The position numbers and the translations under genes are program-made. A DNA stretch of 64,000 bases from positions 124,001-188,000 of the forward strand of contig NZ_BCTM01000009.1 in the NCBI RefSeq assembly GCF_001571285.1, written 5' to 3'. This DNA is from Kluyvera cryocrescens NBRC 102467. GTDB taxonomy: Bacteria > Pseudomonadota > Gammaproteobacteria > Enterobacterales > Enterobacteriaceae. The stretch's first letter is position 1. Every line of letters begins with the position of its first letter. Shown piece by piece: positions 9,075 to 18,773 of the stretch. The notes below the pieces were generated by a model. That model was given only the letters and a program-made list of their open reading frames with translations. It had not been told where the DNA came from and searched no databases.

Positions 9075-9953
9075 TTACAGGAAGTGGCAGAACTTACCGA
9101 CGACACCCAGTACCACGGTGATACCGATGAGGCGTAGCGGGCTCCAGCCACGACGAACCAGCCAGTACATCGTCAAGGTATAGACCAGTGGTAAAAATGC
9201 GGGCATCAGTTTGTCGATAACGTCAGCCTGTAGTTTGACTACCGCATCACCCGCTTTGATTTCAAGCGTGGTATTCAGACGAACATAGGTGGCTACGAGC
9301 GCGCCGATGACGGTCATCCCGACAATAGAGGCCGCGTGGCCCACTTTTTTGGTGTTCGCTTTGATAAGCGGAATGGCGGCAACCCCCATCCGGTAAGCAT
9401 AGTGTGCAAGACCAAAGCGCAGGCCAAGGTGGACGACGTTAAACATCACCAGAAAGATAATCGCACCGAGAATCGATCCCTGGAGGGCCAGGCTGGCCCC
9501 AATCCCACCGCAAATCGGTAGCAGAGTGAGCCAGAACATCGCATCGCCAATCCCACCCAGCGGCGCACCGACGGCAATTTTGGTGCTTTGAATACTGTTA
9601 ACGTCCTGCTTTGAGCGCTCCATGGCCAGAATAATGCCGATAACAAACGTCACCAAAAACGGATGGGTATTGAAGAAACCCATATGGCCTTTCATCGCAC
9701 GGGCCAGGTCACGTTTGTTCGTATGGATCTTCTTCAACGCCGGCAGCAGCCCGTAGAGCCAGCCGGAAGCCTGCATACGTTCATAGTTAAATGAAGCCTG
9801 TAAGAGCATAGAGCGCCAGGCGACACGGTTAATATCTTTTCGCGTCAGATCTGCGCCAATATTCTGGTCTTCATAAATATTTTCATTCACGCCGGACAGC
9901 AATGTTTGTTCGCTTTCCGACACGTTCGGCAGCGCCTGTGGATTAGATTCCAT
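9075..9953 (-). CDS. agaE: AgaE, PTS mannose-family EIID, N-acetylgalactosamine
   Basis: From ATG at 9953 (MESNPQALPN) the protein is 292 residues, the size of E. coli AgaE. AGAGGA lies 8 nt upstream. The earlier in-frame start lies inside agaW without a ribosome site. IID hallmarks are LTRKDINRVAWRSMLLQASFNYERMQ, GFFNTHPF and GAPLGGIGDAMFW, with membrane segments in the C-terminal third. It forms the membrane part of the GalNAc PTS together with AgaW. The start overlaps the agaW stop by 11 bp. Confidence 0.95.
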   Translation of the reverse strand: MESNPQALPNVSESEQTLLSGVNENIYEDQNIGADLTRKDINRVAWRSMLLQASFNYERMQASGWLYGLLPALKKIHTNKRDLARAMKGHMGFFNTHPFLVTFVIGIILAMERSKQDVNSIQSTKIAVGAPLGGIGDAMFWLTLLPICGGIGASLALQGSILGAIIFLVMFNVVHLGLRFGLAHYAYRMGVAAIPLIKANTKKVGHAASIVGMTVIGALVATYVRLNTTLEIKAGDAVVKLQADVIDKLMPAFLPLVYTLTMYWLVRRGWSPLRLIGITVVLGVVGKFCHFL

Positions 9954-10722
9954 CTTCGAATTCCTCTTTTTTCGCCGCTGGTGCAGCTGCTTCAGGAGAT
10001 TTGCGCATGAGGTCAATCATCGCCATGGCCAGCGCGGCGGCGGCAATAGCCAGCACCGGTAGCTTGAGCCAGGCTGCGGCAACAAACCCGATAATGAAGT
10101 AGGGGATGTAGACGTTTTTCATCATGATTTTCAGCAGCACGGCGAATCCGATGGCCGGCATGATGCCGCCTGCGACGCCAAGGCCGTCAATCAGACGCTC
10201 TGGCAACACATCAATGGCGGATTTTGCGTGCTCCGCGCCGAAATAAATGGGCAGGAAGGCACAAAGGAAATAAAAGATACCTAATGCCAGCAGCGCGAGG
10301 TAGTTAACGCGCTCTATACCATCGGTATCGGCATTGGCCGCCATGCGGTCACAGCGGGACATGACGCCGGACATCACGGAGAACAAGAAGGTAATCCCCA
10401 TCTGTACCGCGACGGCAAACGGCACGGCCACGCCGACGGCGACTTCTGGCTTCACGCCGGTGGTGATAGCAAAGGTAGTGCCGACAATCGTCCCGATAAT
10501 AACGTTAGGTGGCTGTGCACCGGCCAGCGGCGCCAGGCCCATCCAAACCAGCTCCAGCGTACCGCCGGTCAGGATACCGGTATGCAGGTCGCCCAGGATC
10601 AGGCCGACCAGCGGGCCCAGTACCACCGGGCGGTGCATATGCGTTAAGCCGTTGAACATATCCAGCCCCGCGATAAAGGCGAGGAGGCCTAACGCGGCAG
10701 CTTGCAATAGACTAATTTCCAT
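9943..10722 (-). CDS. agaW: AgaW, PTS mannose-family EIIC, N-acetylgalactosamine
   Basis: A 259-residue polytopic membrane protein with the IIC pattern GLDMFNGLTHMHRPVVLGPLVGLILGD and LVWMGLAPLAGAQPPNVIIGTIVGT. Same length as E. coli C AgaW, the GalNAc translocation subunit. It starts 10 bp after the agaV stop and overlaps agaE. Confidence 0.95.
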   Translation of the reverse strand: MEISLLQAAALGLLAFIAGLDMFNGLTHMHRPVVLGPLVGLILGDLHTGILTGGTLELVWMGLAPLAGAQPPNVIIGTIVGTTFAITTGVKPEVAVGVAVPFAVAVQMGITFLFSVMSGVMSRCDRMAANADTDGIERVNYLALLALGIFYFLCAFLPIYFGAEHAKSAIDVLPERLIDGLGVAGGIMPAIGFAVLLKIMMKNVYIPYFIIGFVAAAWLKLPVLAIAAAALAMAMIDLMRKSPEAAAPAAKKEEFEDGI

Positions 10723-10732
10723 TGTGAATCCC

Positions 10733-11206
10733 TCAGAGGAGTTTAAAGAGGTCTACGGCAGCTTCCGTTGGTACGCCCTGTACAAAGCATTCCACACCGG
10801 CCTCTTTCAGGCCGTTAAACGCGGCAATATCCTGGGCATCGACAGAAACCGTTTTGGCAATTTGCTGCTTGCCATTGGCGTAGTGCATGTTGCCTACGTT
10901 GATACGAGTGACGGGAACGCCGCCTTCAACCAGTTTGAGAAAATCCGCCGGTGATTTGCAGACCAGCAGGATTTTCTGCCGATCGGCAGCGCGATGAATA
11001 TTGTCGATCACTTTTTGCAGCGACCAGAAACGGACGGCGATCCCTTCGGCCAGCACCATCTCCATTAAATTCTGCTGTACGGTATCCTCAGCAACTTCAT
11101 CGTTAGCGACCAGCACCAGATTGGCTCCCGCAAATCCAACCCACTGCACGCCGACCTGTCCGTGAATTAATCTTTCATCGATACGGCTAAGAACGATATT
11201 TGGCAT
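10733..11206 (-). CDS. agaV: AgaV, PTS mannose-family EIIB, N-acetylgalactosamine
   Basis: From ATG at 11206 (MPNIVLSRIDERLIHGQV) the protein is 157 residues; AAAGAGGA precedes it at good spacing, while the longer frame starts inside kbaZ. His15 in RLIHGQV is the phosphorylated residue of this IIB family. The cytoplasmic domain takes phosphate from AgaF-His9 and gives it to the incoming sugar. It is 20 bp downstream of kbaZ. Confidence 0.95.
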   Translation of the reverse strand: MPNIVLSRIDERLIHGQVGVQWVGFAGANLVLVANDEVAEDTVQQNLMEMVLAEGIAVRFWSLQKVIDNIHRAADRQKILLVCKSPADFLKLVEGGVPVTRINVGNMHYANGKQQIAKTVSVDAQDIAAFNGLKEAGVECFVQGVPTEAAVDLFKLL

Positions 11207-11226
11207 CGTGTTGTTCCTCTTTGTTG

Positions 11227-12522
11227 TTATCCGTTTTGGGATGTCGTGGCCAGGCAAGCCGTGTGGTACTGCTGCAAAACGTCCTGAATATGGCTAATGA
11301 TGAGTTCGCGCGGCGTTGCGCCAAGAACGCCTTCGCGTACTTTGACGTACTGCAAAGGTAAGTACTGGCTGATAAGCGGCAAAGGGATCGTATCGTCCGC
11401 CAGGTTGCGCACCAGGCGTTCGAATGCCTCATCAATCTGGCTATCAGGCCAGTAGTAGCGAACGCGGTCGGAGTAGCTATAGCCGCGCGCGAGTCGACGC
11501 GCGTTGCCATCACCATGATAGTGGCTCTGCCAATATTCCGGTCTGTCGAGCATGACGTTTTCCAGTACCTGGCGAAGGCCAGAGCTGGCTTTGGCGGGCA
11601 GCAATTCTTCTTCGATGGCGGCCAATGAGAAGAGCGCTTCCCGCAGGGCAAAAGTCAGCGCCGGGCCGACTTTTAGGATCGCAAAGTGATCTTTCACTAA
11701 CTGGCGCAGCGACTGCGGCGTCTGGTAGTCCGTGGAGTGGGCTTCAAAGACCAGTGTGTCATACGCCTCAACCATTTTGCTCAGCTCAACGGCTTTCTGC
11801 GGCTGATAATCGATAATATGGCTGTTATCAAACTCAACGCCAGGCTGCACAACCAATGCAATAATACGGGGCCAAATCGCATTCAAGCCTTGCTTTTCAA
11901 ATGCATGGTGATGGGCTTCGAGCGTCGCACGAGCCGCATCCGGTGTGGTAACGGCCAGCTCGGTTAACGTTTCGTGGGCGCCGCCTGGAACAGGTACTTC
12001 GGTGCCAATGACATAGACCAGATCGGCGACGCCAAAGTGGTCAATGCAGGTCTCTTCGGCGATCTTCGCCAGGCGCGCGGCGCGTTCAGCGACGATCTCG
12101 TCGGTCAGCGGCACCGGATCGCCCTCGCAGGACATGCTGCAATCAAGGTGGATCTTTTTAAAGCCAGCAGCAACATAGCTTTTAATCAGATCATCGGCGT
12201 TGAGCATGGCCTGTTCGGCGGCTAAATTTTGCCAGCGGTTAGGACCCAGATGATCGCCGCCTAAAATCAGCTGATCCTGGGGGAAGTGCAGCGAGTCCGC
12301 GAGCTGGCAGACGAAGTCCCGAAAATCAGCCGGAGTCATTCCGGTATAGCCACCGAATTGATCAACCTGATTGGAGGTTGCCTCGATCAGCAGAGGGGTA
12401 TGATGCGCGTGGGCAAAGCGAAGCGCTGATTCAAGCACCAACGGATGTGCGGAGCAAACGGCGTAAATCCCATTTGCTTTACCTTGTTTATGCAGCGCTA
12501 CCGTGTCAGTCAGATGTTTCAC
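11227..12522 (-). CDS. kbaZ: KbaZ, tagatose-1,6-bisphosphate aldolase non-catalytic subunit
   Basis: This 431-residue protein belongs to the GatZ/KbaZ family: [56 protein letters not shown] and [11 protein letters not shown]. In E. coli this subunit is needed for full activity and stability of KbaY. It heads the leftward kbaZ-agaVWEFA operon, divergent from agaR across a 249-bp region with AgaR-type operators. Confidence 0.96.
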   Translation of the reverse strand: MKHLTDTVALHKQGKANGIYAVCSAHPLVLESALRFAHAHHTPLLIEATSNQVDQFGGYTGMTPADFRDFVCQLADSLHFPQDQLILGGDHLGPNRWQNLAAEQAMLNADDLIKSYVAAGFKKIHLDCSMSCEGDPVPLTDEIVAERAARLAKIAEETCIDHFGVADLVYVIGTEVPVPGGAHETLTELAVTTPDAARATLEAHHHAFEKQGLNAIWPRIIALVVQPGVEFDNSHIIDYQPQKAVELSKMVEAYDTLVFEAHSTDYQTPQSLRQLVKDHFAILKVGPALTFALREALFSLAAIEEELLPAKASSGLRQVLENVMLDRPEYWQSHYHGDGNARRLARGYSYSDRVRYYWPDSQIDEAFERLVRNLADDTIPLPLISQYLPLQYVKVREGVLGATPRELIISHIQDVLQQYHTACLATTSQNG

Positions 12523-12554
12523 TTTCCTCTCCAGAACAGATTGCCGTGATAGTT

Positions 12555-12617
12555 ATCTTTCGTTTTGTTTCGTTTAATACTGCATTATGGTGTTGTAAAA
12601 ATAAAACGAAAGATAAT
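12555..12617. promoter_or_regulatory. AgaR-type operators in the kbaZ promoter
   Basis: ATCTTTCGTTTTGTTTCGTT at 12555-12574 and its inverted relative AAAACGAAAGATAAT at 12603-12617 lie just upstream of kbaZ. The motif is the same as upstream of agaS. DeoR-family AgaR is expected to bind and repress here. Confidence 0.75.
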
Positions 12618-12730
12618 AGTTTTCCGATCTATTTCACAAAAGAAACATAATGAAAGATTTGGGATACTGATGATAGGCGGAGAATGGGGTGATGGCACTT
12701 GCATTCTGGTAAAGGAAAGGCGTTAATATG

Positions 12731-12756
12731 GAAATCGAAATGAAACGAAAGATTGG
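12731..12756. promoter_or_regulatory. AgaR-type operator in the agaR promoter
   Basis: GAAATCGAAATGAAACGAAA followed by GATTGG lies 16 bp before the agaR start. It repeats the kbaZ and agaS element in inverse orientation, which predicts autorepression of agaR. Confidence 0.7.
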
Positions 12757-12771
12757 TTTAAGGGATGCACT

Positions 12772-13587
12772 ATGAGCAGCACTGCAATGTCGACTGAAAA
12801 ACGTATTACGGGCACCAGTGAAAGGCGTGAGCTCATTATTCAGCGTTTGCGCCAGCAAGGAAGCGTGCAGGTTAACGATCTTTCCACTGATTTTGGCGTC
12901 TCAACGGTCACCATTCGCAATGATTTAGCCTTCCTGGAGAAACAGGGGATCGCGGTTCGTGCTTACGGTGGCGCACTGATTTGCGATAGCAACGTGCCGG
13001 GTAATGAGCCTTCTGTTGAAGATAAAAGCTCACTCAATACCGCGATTAAGCGGCGCATCGCCGCCGAGGCGGCGCAGCTGATTAAAGCCGGAAATCGCAT
13101 CATCCTTGACTCCGGGACGACCACGTTTGAAATTGCCCGTATGCTGCGTCAGCATACGGACGTGATTGTCATGACCAATGGCATGAACGTGGCCAATGCG
13201 CTGCTGGAAGCCGAGGGGGTTGAGCTGCTGATGACCGGCGGTCATCTTCGCCGTCAGTCGCAATCTTTTTATGGCGATCAGGCCGAGCAATCGTTGCAAA
13301 ATTACCATTTTGACATGTTGTTCTTAGGCGTCGATGCCATCGATCTTGAGCGTGGGATCAGCACCCATAATGAAGATGAGGCCCGCTTGAATCGACGGAT
13401 GTCTGAAGTGGCGGAAAAAATCGTCGTGGTCACCGATTCCAGCAAATTTAACCGCTCCAGCCTGCATAAAATTATCGATATGCAGCGCGTCGACATGATT
13501 ATTGTGGATGAAGGGATCCCGGCGGAAAGCCTCGAAGGGCTGCGTAAAAGCGGTATCGACGTGATTCTGGTCTCGCTGACGGATTAA
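12772..13587 (+). CDS. agaR: AgaR, DeoR-family repressor of the aga regulon
   Basis: A 271-residue protein with an N-terminal winged helix-turn-helix ([20 protein letters not shown], then [19 protein letters not shown]) and the DeoR sensor domain ([45 protein letters not shown]). It matches E. coli AgaR nearly end to end. It represses kbaZ, agaS and its own promoter; an amino-sugar phosphate is the likely inducer. It is transcribed away from kbaZ and converges with garD. Confidence 0.97.
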   Translation: MSSTAMSTEKRITGTSERRELIIQRLRQQGSVQVNDLSTDFGVSTVTIRNDLAFLEKQGIAVRAYGGALICDSNVPGNEPSVEDKSSLNTAIKRRIAAEAAQLIKAGNRIILDSGTTTFEIARMLRQHTDVIVMTNGMNVANALLEAEGVELLMTGGHLRRQSQSFYGDQAEQSLQNYHFDMLFLGVDAIDLERGISTHNEDEARLNRRMSEVAEKIVVVTDSSKFNRSSLHKIIDMQRVDMIIVDEGIPAESLEGLRKSGIDVILVSLTD

Positions 13588-13619
13588 AAAAAAGAGGAGC
13601 ATGATGCTCCTCTTTTTTT
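13586..13619. terminator. Bidirectional terminator between agaR and garD
   Basis: AAAGAGGAGCATGATGCTCCTCTTT is a near-perfect hairpin flanked by A-runs on the left and T-runs on the right, placed between two convergent genes. It can end transcription in both directions. Confidence 0.9.
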
Positions 13620-13634
13620 ATTGGCAGACGGCTA

Positions 13635-15206
13635 TCAGGTCACCGGCGCGGGGTTAAACACCGCCAACTGGTTGTGAAGGCCCCACTGATCCGAGAAGGT
13701 TTTCTTACGTCCACTGGCGACGTCGAGAATGAAGTGGAACAGCTTCAGGCCGACGTCTTCAATCGTCTCTTCACCCGTAGCAATCGTGCCTGCGTTGATA
13801 TCCATTAAGTCATACCAGCGGTTGGCAAGCTCGGTGCGGGTGGCCATCTTGATAACCGGTACCGCCATCAGGCCGTAAGGCGTCCCGCGGCCGGTGGTAA
13901 AGACCTGTACGGTGATCCCGGACGCCACCTGCTGAGTACCGCACACAAAATCGCTGGCAGGCGTTGCGGCGTAAATCAGGCCGCGTTTGGTCGGACGCTG
14001 GCCCGGCGATAACACTTCGACGATGGCGCTCTTACCGGATTTAGCAATGGAGCCCAGCGCTTTTTCGACGACGTTCGCCAGCCCGCCTTTTTTGTTGCCC
14101 GGAGAAGGGTTGGCGCTGCGGTCCGTTTGTCCCATATCGAGATAGTTATCGTACCAGGCCATCTCCTCCAGCAGGCGTTTACCGACCTCTTCATTGATGG
14201 CACGCGGCGTTAACAGATGAATGGCATCGCGGACTTCAGTCACCTCAGAGAACATCACGGTCGCGCCGCAGCGGACCAGCAGGTCGGAGGCGTAGCCCAC
14301 CGCCGGGTTGGCGGTGACGCCGGAGAACGCATCGCTACCGCCGCATTGCATGCCCACGACCAGCTCGGAAGCCGGACAGGTTTCACGCTGGCGCTTGTTG
14401 AGTTTTTCCAGGTGGCGTTCGGCAACAAGCAGAATATCGTCGACCATGGATTTGAAGCCGACGTGCTGTTCATCCTGCAAGCGCACGATGCTGGCGCTAT
14501 CCACCGGAATGCTCTGCACATCTTCGGTCCCTTCCAGCAGGCGTTCTGGCTGCAGTTTTTCACAGCCAAGGCCGACCACCATCACTTCGCCACCAAAGTT
14601 CGGGTTCAGCGCGATATTGTGGATGGTGCGGATAGGCACAATTGCAGCCGGTGCGTTGATCGCGACGCCGCAGCCATAGAGGTGGTTCAGACCCACCACT
14701 CCGTCAACGTTGGGGTATTTAGGCAGTAAATCACGCTCGATGATTTTGACGACGTAATCCACCACCCCCGCGACGCAGTGCACGCTGGTGGAGATACCCA
14801 GCAGGTTTTTGGTCCCCACGCTGCCGTCGGCATTGCGGTAGCCTTCAAAGGTATACCCTTCAAGCGTTGGCAGCGGCTCTGGCACTTTGGTTGCCAGCGG
14901 TAATGTGTTGAGCGGCGGTGCTTTCGGTAAAGCGACCGTGGATTCGTCGATCCAGCTGCCTTTCGCGATGTCACGAATCGCATAGCCGATGACTTCGCCA
15001 TAGCGAATAATTTCACCGTTCTGTGGAATATCAACCAATGCCACTTTATGGCCCTGTGGAATATGTTCAATTAATTCCAGACCATCAGGGAAACGGGTTC
15101 CGGCTTTTAATCCGTTATCGTTGACAATGATCGCAACATTATCTGTTGCATGTACCTTTATATAAAAGGCAGTCGGCGATTCTTGTCTGATCTCAATGTT
15201 TGCCAT
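13635..15206 (-). CDS. garD: GarD, D-galactarate dehydratase
   Basis: A 523-residue member of the UxaA/GarD family. The N-terminal SAF-like domain holds [12 protein letters not shown]. The catalytic part has [55 protein letters not shown] and [10 protein letters not shown]. It dehydrates galactarate to 5-keto-4-deoxy-D-glucarate, the substrate of GarL. Enzymes of this family are iron-dependent. It is divergent from garPLRK. The nearby uxaA is a paralogue sharing the SPGNK and TGRGTPYG motifs. Confidence 0.97.
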   Translation of the reverse strand: MANIEIRQESPTAFYIKVHATDNVAIIVNDNGLKAGTRFPDGLELIEHIPQGHKVALVDIPQNGEIIRYGEVIGYAIRDIAKGSWIDESTVALPKAPPLNTLPLATKVPEPLPTLEGYTFEGYRNADGSVGTKNLLGISTSVHCVAGVVDYVVKIIERDLLPKYPNVDGVVGLNHLYGCGVAINAPAAIVPIRTIHNIALNPNFGGEVMVVGLGCEKLQPERLLEGTEDVQSIPVDSASIVRLQDEQHVGFKSMVDDILLVAERHLEKLNKRQRETCPASELVVGMQCGGSDAFSGVTANPAVGYASDLLVRCGATVMFSEVTEVRDAIHLLTPRAINEEVGKRLLEEMAWYDNYLDMGQTDRSANPSPGNKKGGLANVVEKALGSIAKSGKSAIVEVLSPGQRPTKRGLIYAATPASDFVCGTQQVASGITVQVFTTGRGTPYGLMAVPVIKMATRTELANRWYDLMDINAGTIATGEETIEDVGLKLFHFILDVASGRKKTFSDQWGLHNQLAVFNPAPVT

Positions 15207-15620
15207 TGTCCAGCATTCTCCAGCAACGGGGTAAAAAGAATAATGTGTATAAGTGTTTTGCTTCTGGTTATAGGAAATAAAAACACCTGAATAATGGAAT
15301 AAAGAATGTCAGGAGTTCGGATATAAGAATGTGACGCAGATCACTCATCTTCGTGATGCCCCGTGGGGCAAGGGTATCAATGGTTGAAATTGTGCATTAG
15401 CGCCCAGTGTTATGTGCATATGATCAATTTAATGAATTATAAAAACGGTTAAATTGGTTTTTTGCACAATGTGCGAGTGTGGGTTCCTGATTATACTGAA
15501 TCTCGATTTCATGGTGTCTGATTTGTTTTTTGAGACTACCCGTTATCAATAAATAGTCAGCGAAACACACCTTAATAAAAAATAATATAATTAAGGTGTC
15601 CTGTACCCGAGGATAATAAA
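15207..15620. promoter_or_regulatory. garD / garPLRK divergent promoter region
   Basis: This 414-bp gap has no gene. It contains a CRP-like site TGTGACGCAGATCACT at 15330-15345, an 11-bp palindrome GCACAATGTGC at 15464-15474, and a related TATGTGCATA at 15411-15420. In E. coli both operons are activated by CdaR (SdaR), encoded elsewhere. The GCACA/TGTGC repeats are candidates for its binding, which is inference. Confidence 0.6.
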
Positions 15621-16961
15621 ATGATACACGATACTGCTGATGTTGCTGAATCAAAAAAGGGTATGCCTACCCGATATTTAATTTTATTAATTATTTTTAT
15701 TGTTACGGCCGTTAACTACGCAGACCGCGCAACGCTCTCCATTGCCGGTACATCCGTTGCTGAGGAGCTGGGTCTTAGCGCGGTATCAATGGGGTATATC
15801 TTCTCTGCATTTGGTTGGGCTTACTTGCTCATGCAGATCCCCGGTGGTTGGTTACTGGATAAATTTGGCTCGAAGAAAGTGTATACCTACAGCTTATTCT
15901 TCTGGTCGCTGTTTACTTTCCTGCAGGGCTTTGTGGGCTTTTTCCCGCTGGCGTGGGCAGGGGTTTCCATGTTTATCATGCGCTTTATGCTCGGTTTCTC
16001 TGAAGCGCCATCCTTCCCGGCTAACGCCCGTATTGTGGCCGCCTGGTTCCCAACCAAAGAGCGCGGTACCGCATCCGCAATCTTTAACTCCGCGCAGTAT
16101 TTCTCCTTAGCACTGTTCTCGCCGCTGCTGGGCTGGCTGACTTTTGCCTGGGGCTGGGAACATGTCTTTACCGTCATGGGGGCAATTGGCTTCGTGCTGA
16201 CGGCGATGTGGGTCAAGTTCGTCCACAACCCAACCGACCATCCACGGATGACCAAAGAAGAGTTGACGTTCATCGCGGATAACGGCGCCGTGGTCGATAT
16301 GGACCATAAAAAGCCGGGTAGCGAAGCAGCGAAAGGCCCGAAGCTGGATTACATCAAGCAGTTGCTCAGCAGCCGTATGATGTTAGGGATCTTCTTTGGT
16401 CAGTATTTCCTGAACACCATCACCTGGTTCTTCCTGACCTGGTTCCCGATTTACCTGGTGCAGGATAAAGGTATGTCGATTCTGAAGGTTGGGATGGTGG
16501 CGTCAATTCCTGCGCTGTGCGGTTTTGGCGGCGGTGTACTGGGCGGCCTGTTCTCTGACTATCTGATTCGCCGCGGCTGCACGCTGACCTTCGCCCGAAA
16601 ACTGCCTATCGTGCTGGGCATGCTGTTGGCATCAACGATTATTCTGTGCAACTACACCGATAACACGGCGCTGGTGGTGGCATTGATGGCGCTGGCGTTC
16701 TTCGGCAAAGGCTTTGGTGCACTGGGCTGGCCGGTTATCTCCGATGTGGCACCGAAAGAGATTGTGGGGCTGTGCGGCGGGTTGTTTAACGTCTTCGGCA
16801 ACGTGGCCTCTATCGTTACGCCGCTGGTCATCGGCTATATCGTTAGCGAACTGCACTCCTTTAATGGCGCACTGATTTTTGTAGGCTGTTCCGCGCTGAT
16901 GATGATGGTTTGCTACCTGTTTGTGGTAGGTGACATCAAACGTCTGGAACTGCGGAAGTAA
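15621..16961 (+). CDS. garP: GarP, galactarate/glucarate/glycerate MFS transporter
   Basis: A 446-residue protein with twelve predicted membrane segments of the anion:cation symporter branch of the MFS. Motifs are NYADRATLSIAG in the first helix region, QIPGGWLLDKFGSKKVY (loop 2-3 signature) and FMLGFSEAPSFPANARI. Nearly colinear with E. coli GarP. It should bring in hexarates with protons. First gene of garPLRK, followed by garL after 26 bp. Confidence 0.96.
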   Translation: MIHDTADVAESKKGMPTRYLILLIIFIVTAVNYADRATLSIAGTSVAEELGLSAVSMGYIFSAFGWAYLLMQIPGGWLLDKFGSKKVYTYSLFFWSLFTFLQGFVGFFPLAWAGVSMFIMRFMLGFSEAPSFPANARIVAAWFPTKERGTASAIFNSAQYFSLALFSPLLGWLTFAWGWEHVFTVMGAIGFVLTAMWVKFVHNPTDHPRMTKEELTFIADNGAVVDMDHKKPGSEAAKGPKLDYIKQLLSSRMMLGIFFGQYFLNTITWFFLTWFPIYLVQDKGMSILKVGMVASIPALCGFGGGVLGGLFSDYLIRRGCTLTFARKLPIVLGMLLASTIILCNYTDNTALVVALMALAFFGKGFGALGWPVISDVAPKEIVGLCGGLFNVFGNVASIVTPLVIGYIVSELHSFNGALIFVGCSALMMMVCYLFVVGDIKRLELRK

Positions 16962-16987
16962 GTCACGACTAACTTAAGGTAATAAAA

Positions 16988-17758
16988 ATGGATAACGCGA
17001 TTTTCCCTAACAAATTCAAAGCAGCACTGGCTGCAAATCAGGTTCAGATTGGCTGTTGGTCAGCGCTGTCCAGCCCAATCAGTACCGAAGTGTTAGGCTT
17101 GGCCGGTTTCGACTGGCTGGTTCTGGACGGTGAACACGCGCCGAACGATGTGACGACGTTAATCCCGCAGCTGATGGCATTAAAAGGCAGCGCCAGCGCG
17201 CCGGTGGTGCGTATCCCGACCAACGAGCCGGTGATTATCAAGCGCATGCTGGATATTGGCTTTTATAACTTCCTGATCCCCTTTGTTGAAACTCAGGAGC
17301 AGGCAGAGCAGGCGGTCGCCGCCACGCGTTATCCACCAGAAGGCATTCGCGGTGTCTCCGTTTCCCACCGCGGCAACATGTTTGGCACCGTGCCGGATTA
17401 TTTCGCGCAGTCCAACAAGAACATCACCATCCTTGTACAGATTGAAAGCCAACTGGGTGTAGATAGCGTCGATGCTATCGCCGCGACCGAAGGCGTTGAC
17501 GGTATTTTCGTGGGACCAAGCGATTTGGCTGCGGCCTTAGGCCACCTTGGCAACGCCTCGCACCCGGAAGTGCAGAAGGCAATTCAACACATCTTTGCCC
17601 GTGCCAAAGCGCACGGTAAACCTAGCGGTATTCTGGCTCCGGTTGAAGCTGATGCGCGCCGCTATCTGGAATGGGGAGCCACCTTTGTGGCCGTCGGCAG
17701 CGATTTGGGCGTGTTCCGCGCCGGGACGCAGAAACTGGCCGACGCTTTTAAAAAGTAA
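16988..17758 (+). CDS. garL: GarL, 5-keto-4-deoxy-D-glucarate aldolase
   Basis: A 256-residue class II HpcH/HpaI-type aldolase: [30 protein letters not shown] (catalytic His), [25 protein letters not shown] and [16 protein letters not shown]. It splits 5-keto-4-deoxy-D-glucarate to pyruvate and tartronate semialdehyde. Lies between garP and garR in one operon. Confidence 0.96.
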   Translation: MDNAIFPNKFKAALAANQVQIGCWSALSSPISTEVLGLAGFDWLVLDGEHAPNDVTTLIPQLMALKGSASAPVVRIPTNEPVIIKRMLDIGFYNFLIPFVETQEQAEQAVAATRYPPEGIRGVSVSHRGNMFGTVPDYFAQSNKNITILVQIESQLGVDSVDAIAATEGVDGIFVGPSDLAAALGHLGNASHPEVQKAIQHIFARAKAHGKPSGILAPVEADARRYLEWGATFVAVGSDLGVFRAGTQKLADAFKK

Positions 17759-17793
17759 CCACCACGCATACACGCAAAATTGAGGAAATGACG

Positions 17794-18678
17794 ATGAAAG
17801 TTGGTTTTATTGGCCTGGGTATCATGGGTAAACCGATGAGTAAAAACCTGCTGAAAGCGGGTTACTCACTGGTGGTTTGTGACCGCAATCCGGAAAGCGT
17901 TGCCGAAGTGATGGCGGCCGGTGCGGAAGCGGCGAGCACGGCAAAAGCCATCGCCGAGCAGTGTGAGGTGATTATCACCATGCTGCCAAACTCCCCACAC
18001 GTCAAAGAGGTCGCGCTGGGTGAGAACGGGATTATTGATGGTGCGAAACCGGGTACGGTTCTGATTGATATGAGTTCTATCGCTCCGCTGGCAAGCCGTG
18101 AAATCAGCGATGCGCTGAAGGCGAAGGGCGTTGATATGCTGGATGCCCCGGTGAGCGGCGGTGAGCCGAAGGCTATCGACGGCACGCTATCGGTGATGGT
18201 CGGCGGCGATAAGGCGATTTTCGACAAGTACTATGATCTGATGAAAGCCATGGCGGGTTCCGTGGTGCACACCGGTGAGATTGGCGCGGGCAACGTCACG
18301 AAGCTGGCAAACCAGGTGATCGTTGCGCTGAACATCGCGGCGATGTCCGAAGCGCTGACCCTGGCCACCAAAGCGGGCGTAAACCCGGATCTGGTCTATC
18401 AGGCAATCCGCGGTGGTCTGGCAGGAAGTACGGTACTGGATGCCAAAGCACCGATGGTCATGGATCGTAACTTCAAACCGGGTTTCCGTATCGATCTGCA
18501 TATTAAAGATCTGGCCAACGCGCTGGATACTTCCCACGGCGTGGGCGCGCAGCTGCCGTTAACGGCAGCAGTGATGGAGATGATGCAGGCGCTACGTGCC
18601 GACGGTCTCGGAACCGCTGACCATAGCGCTATTGCGTGCTACTACGAAAAACTGGCGAAAGTGGAAGTTTCTCGCTAA
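17794..18678 (+). CDS. garR: GarR, tartronate semialdehyde reductase
   Basis: From ATG at 17794 the protein is 294 residues, as in E. coli. An ATG two codons earlier sits only 2 nt after GAGG, so the second start fits the ribosome site better. N-terminal Rossmann motif GFIGLGIMGKPMSKNL, beta-hydroxyacid dehydrogenase motif DAPVSGGEPKAIDGTLSVMVGG, and GAGNVTKLANQ with the catalytic Lys. It reduces tartronate semialdehyde to D-glycerate with NADH. Confidence 0.96.
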   Translation: MKVGFIGLGIMGKPMSKNLLKAGYSLVVCDRNPESVAEVMAAGAEAASTAKAIAEQCEVIITMLPNSPHVKEVALGENGIIDGAKPGTVLIDMSSIAPLASREISDALKAKGVDMLDAPVSGGEPKAIDGTLSVMVGGDKAIFDKYYDLMKAMAGSVVHTGEIGAGNVTKLANQVIVALNIAAMSEALTLATKAGVNPDLVYQAIRGGLAGSTVLDAKAPMVMDRNFKPGFRIDLHIKDLANALDTSHGVGAQLPLTAAVMEMMQALRADGLGTADHSAIACYYEKLAKVEVSR

Positions 18679-18683
18679 TGACG

Positions 18684-18745
18684 TCGTGCCCGGTGGCGCT
18701 TTGCTGACCGGGCCTACCTTGTAGGCCGGATAAGTCATACGCCAT
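18684..18745. repeat. REP/BIME-like palindromic repeat
   Basis: GCCCGGTGGCGC...GACCGGGCCTAC and TGTAGGCCGGATAAG are two facing REP-type units in the garR-garK gap. Such extragenic elements stabilise upstream mRNA and can lower expression of the gene after them. Confidence 0.75.
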
Positions 18746-18773
18746 CCGCCGTCGTGCGCTAATAGGCTCAGAT

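Noticed and set aside
14217-14729. 170-codon plus-strand frame
   Set aside because: Antisense to garD, no ribosome site, no known domain.
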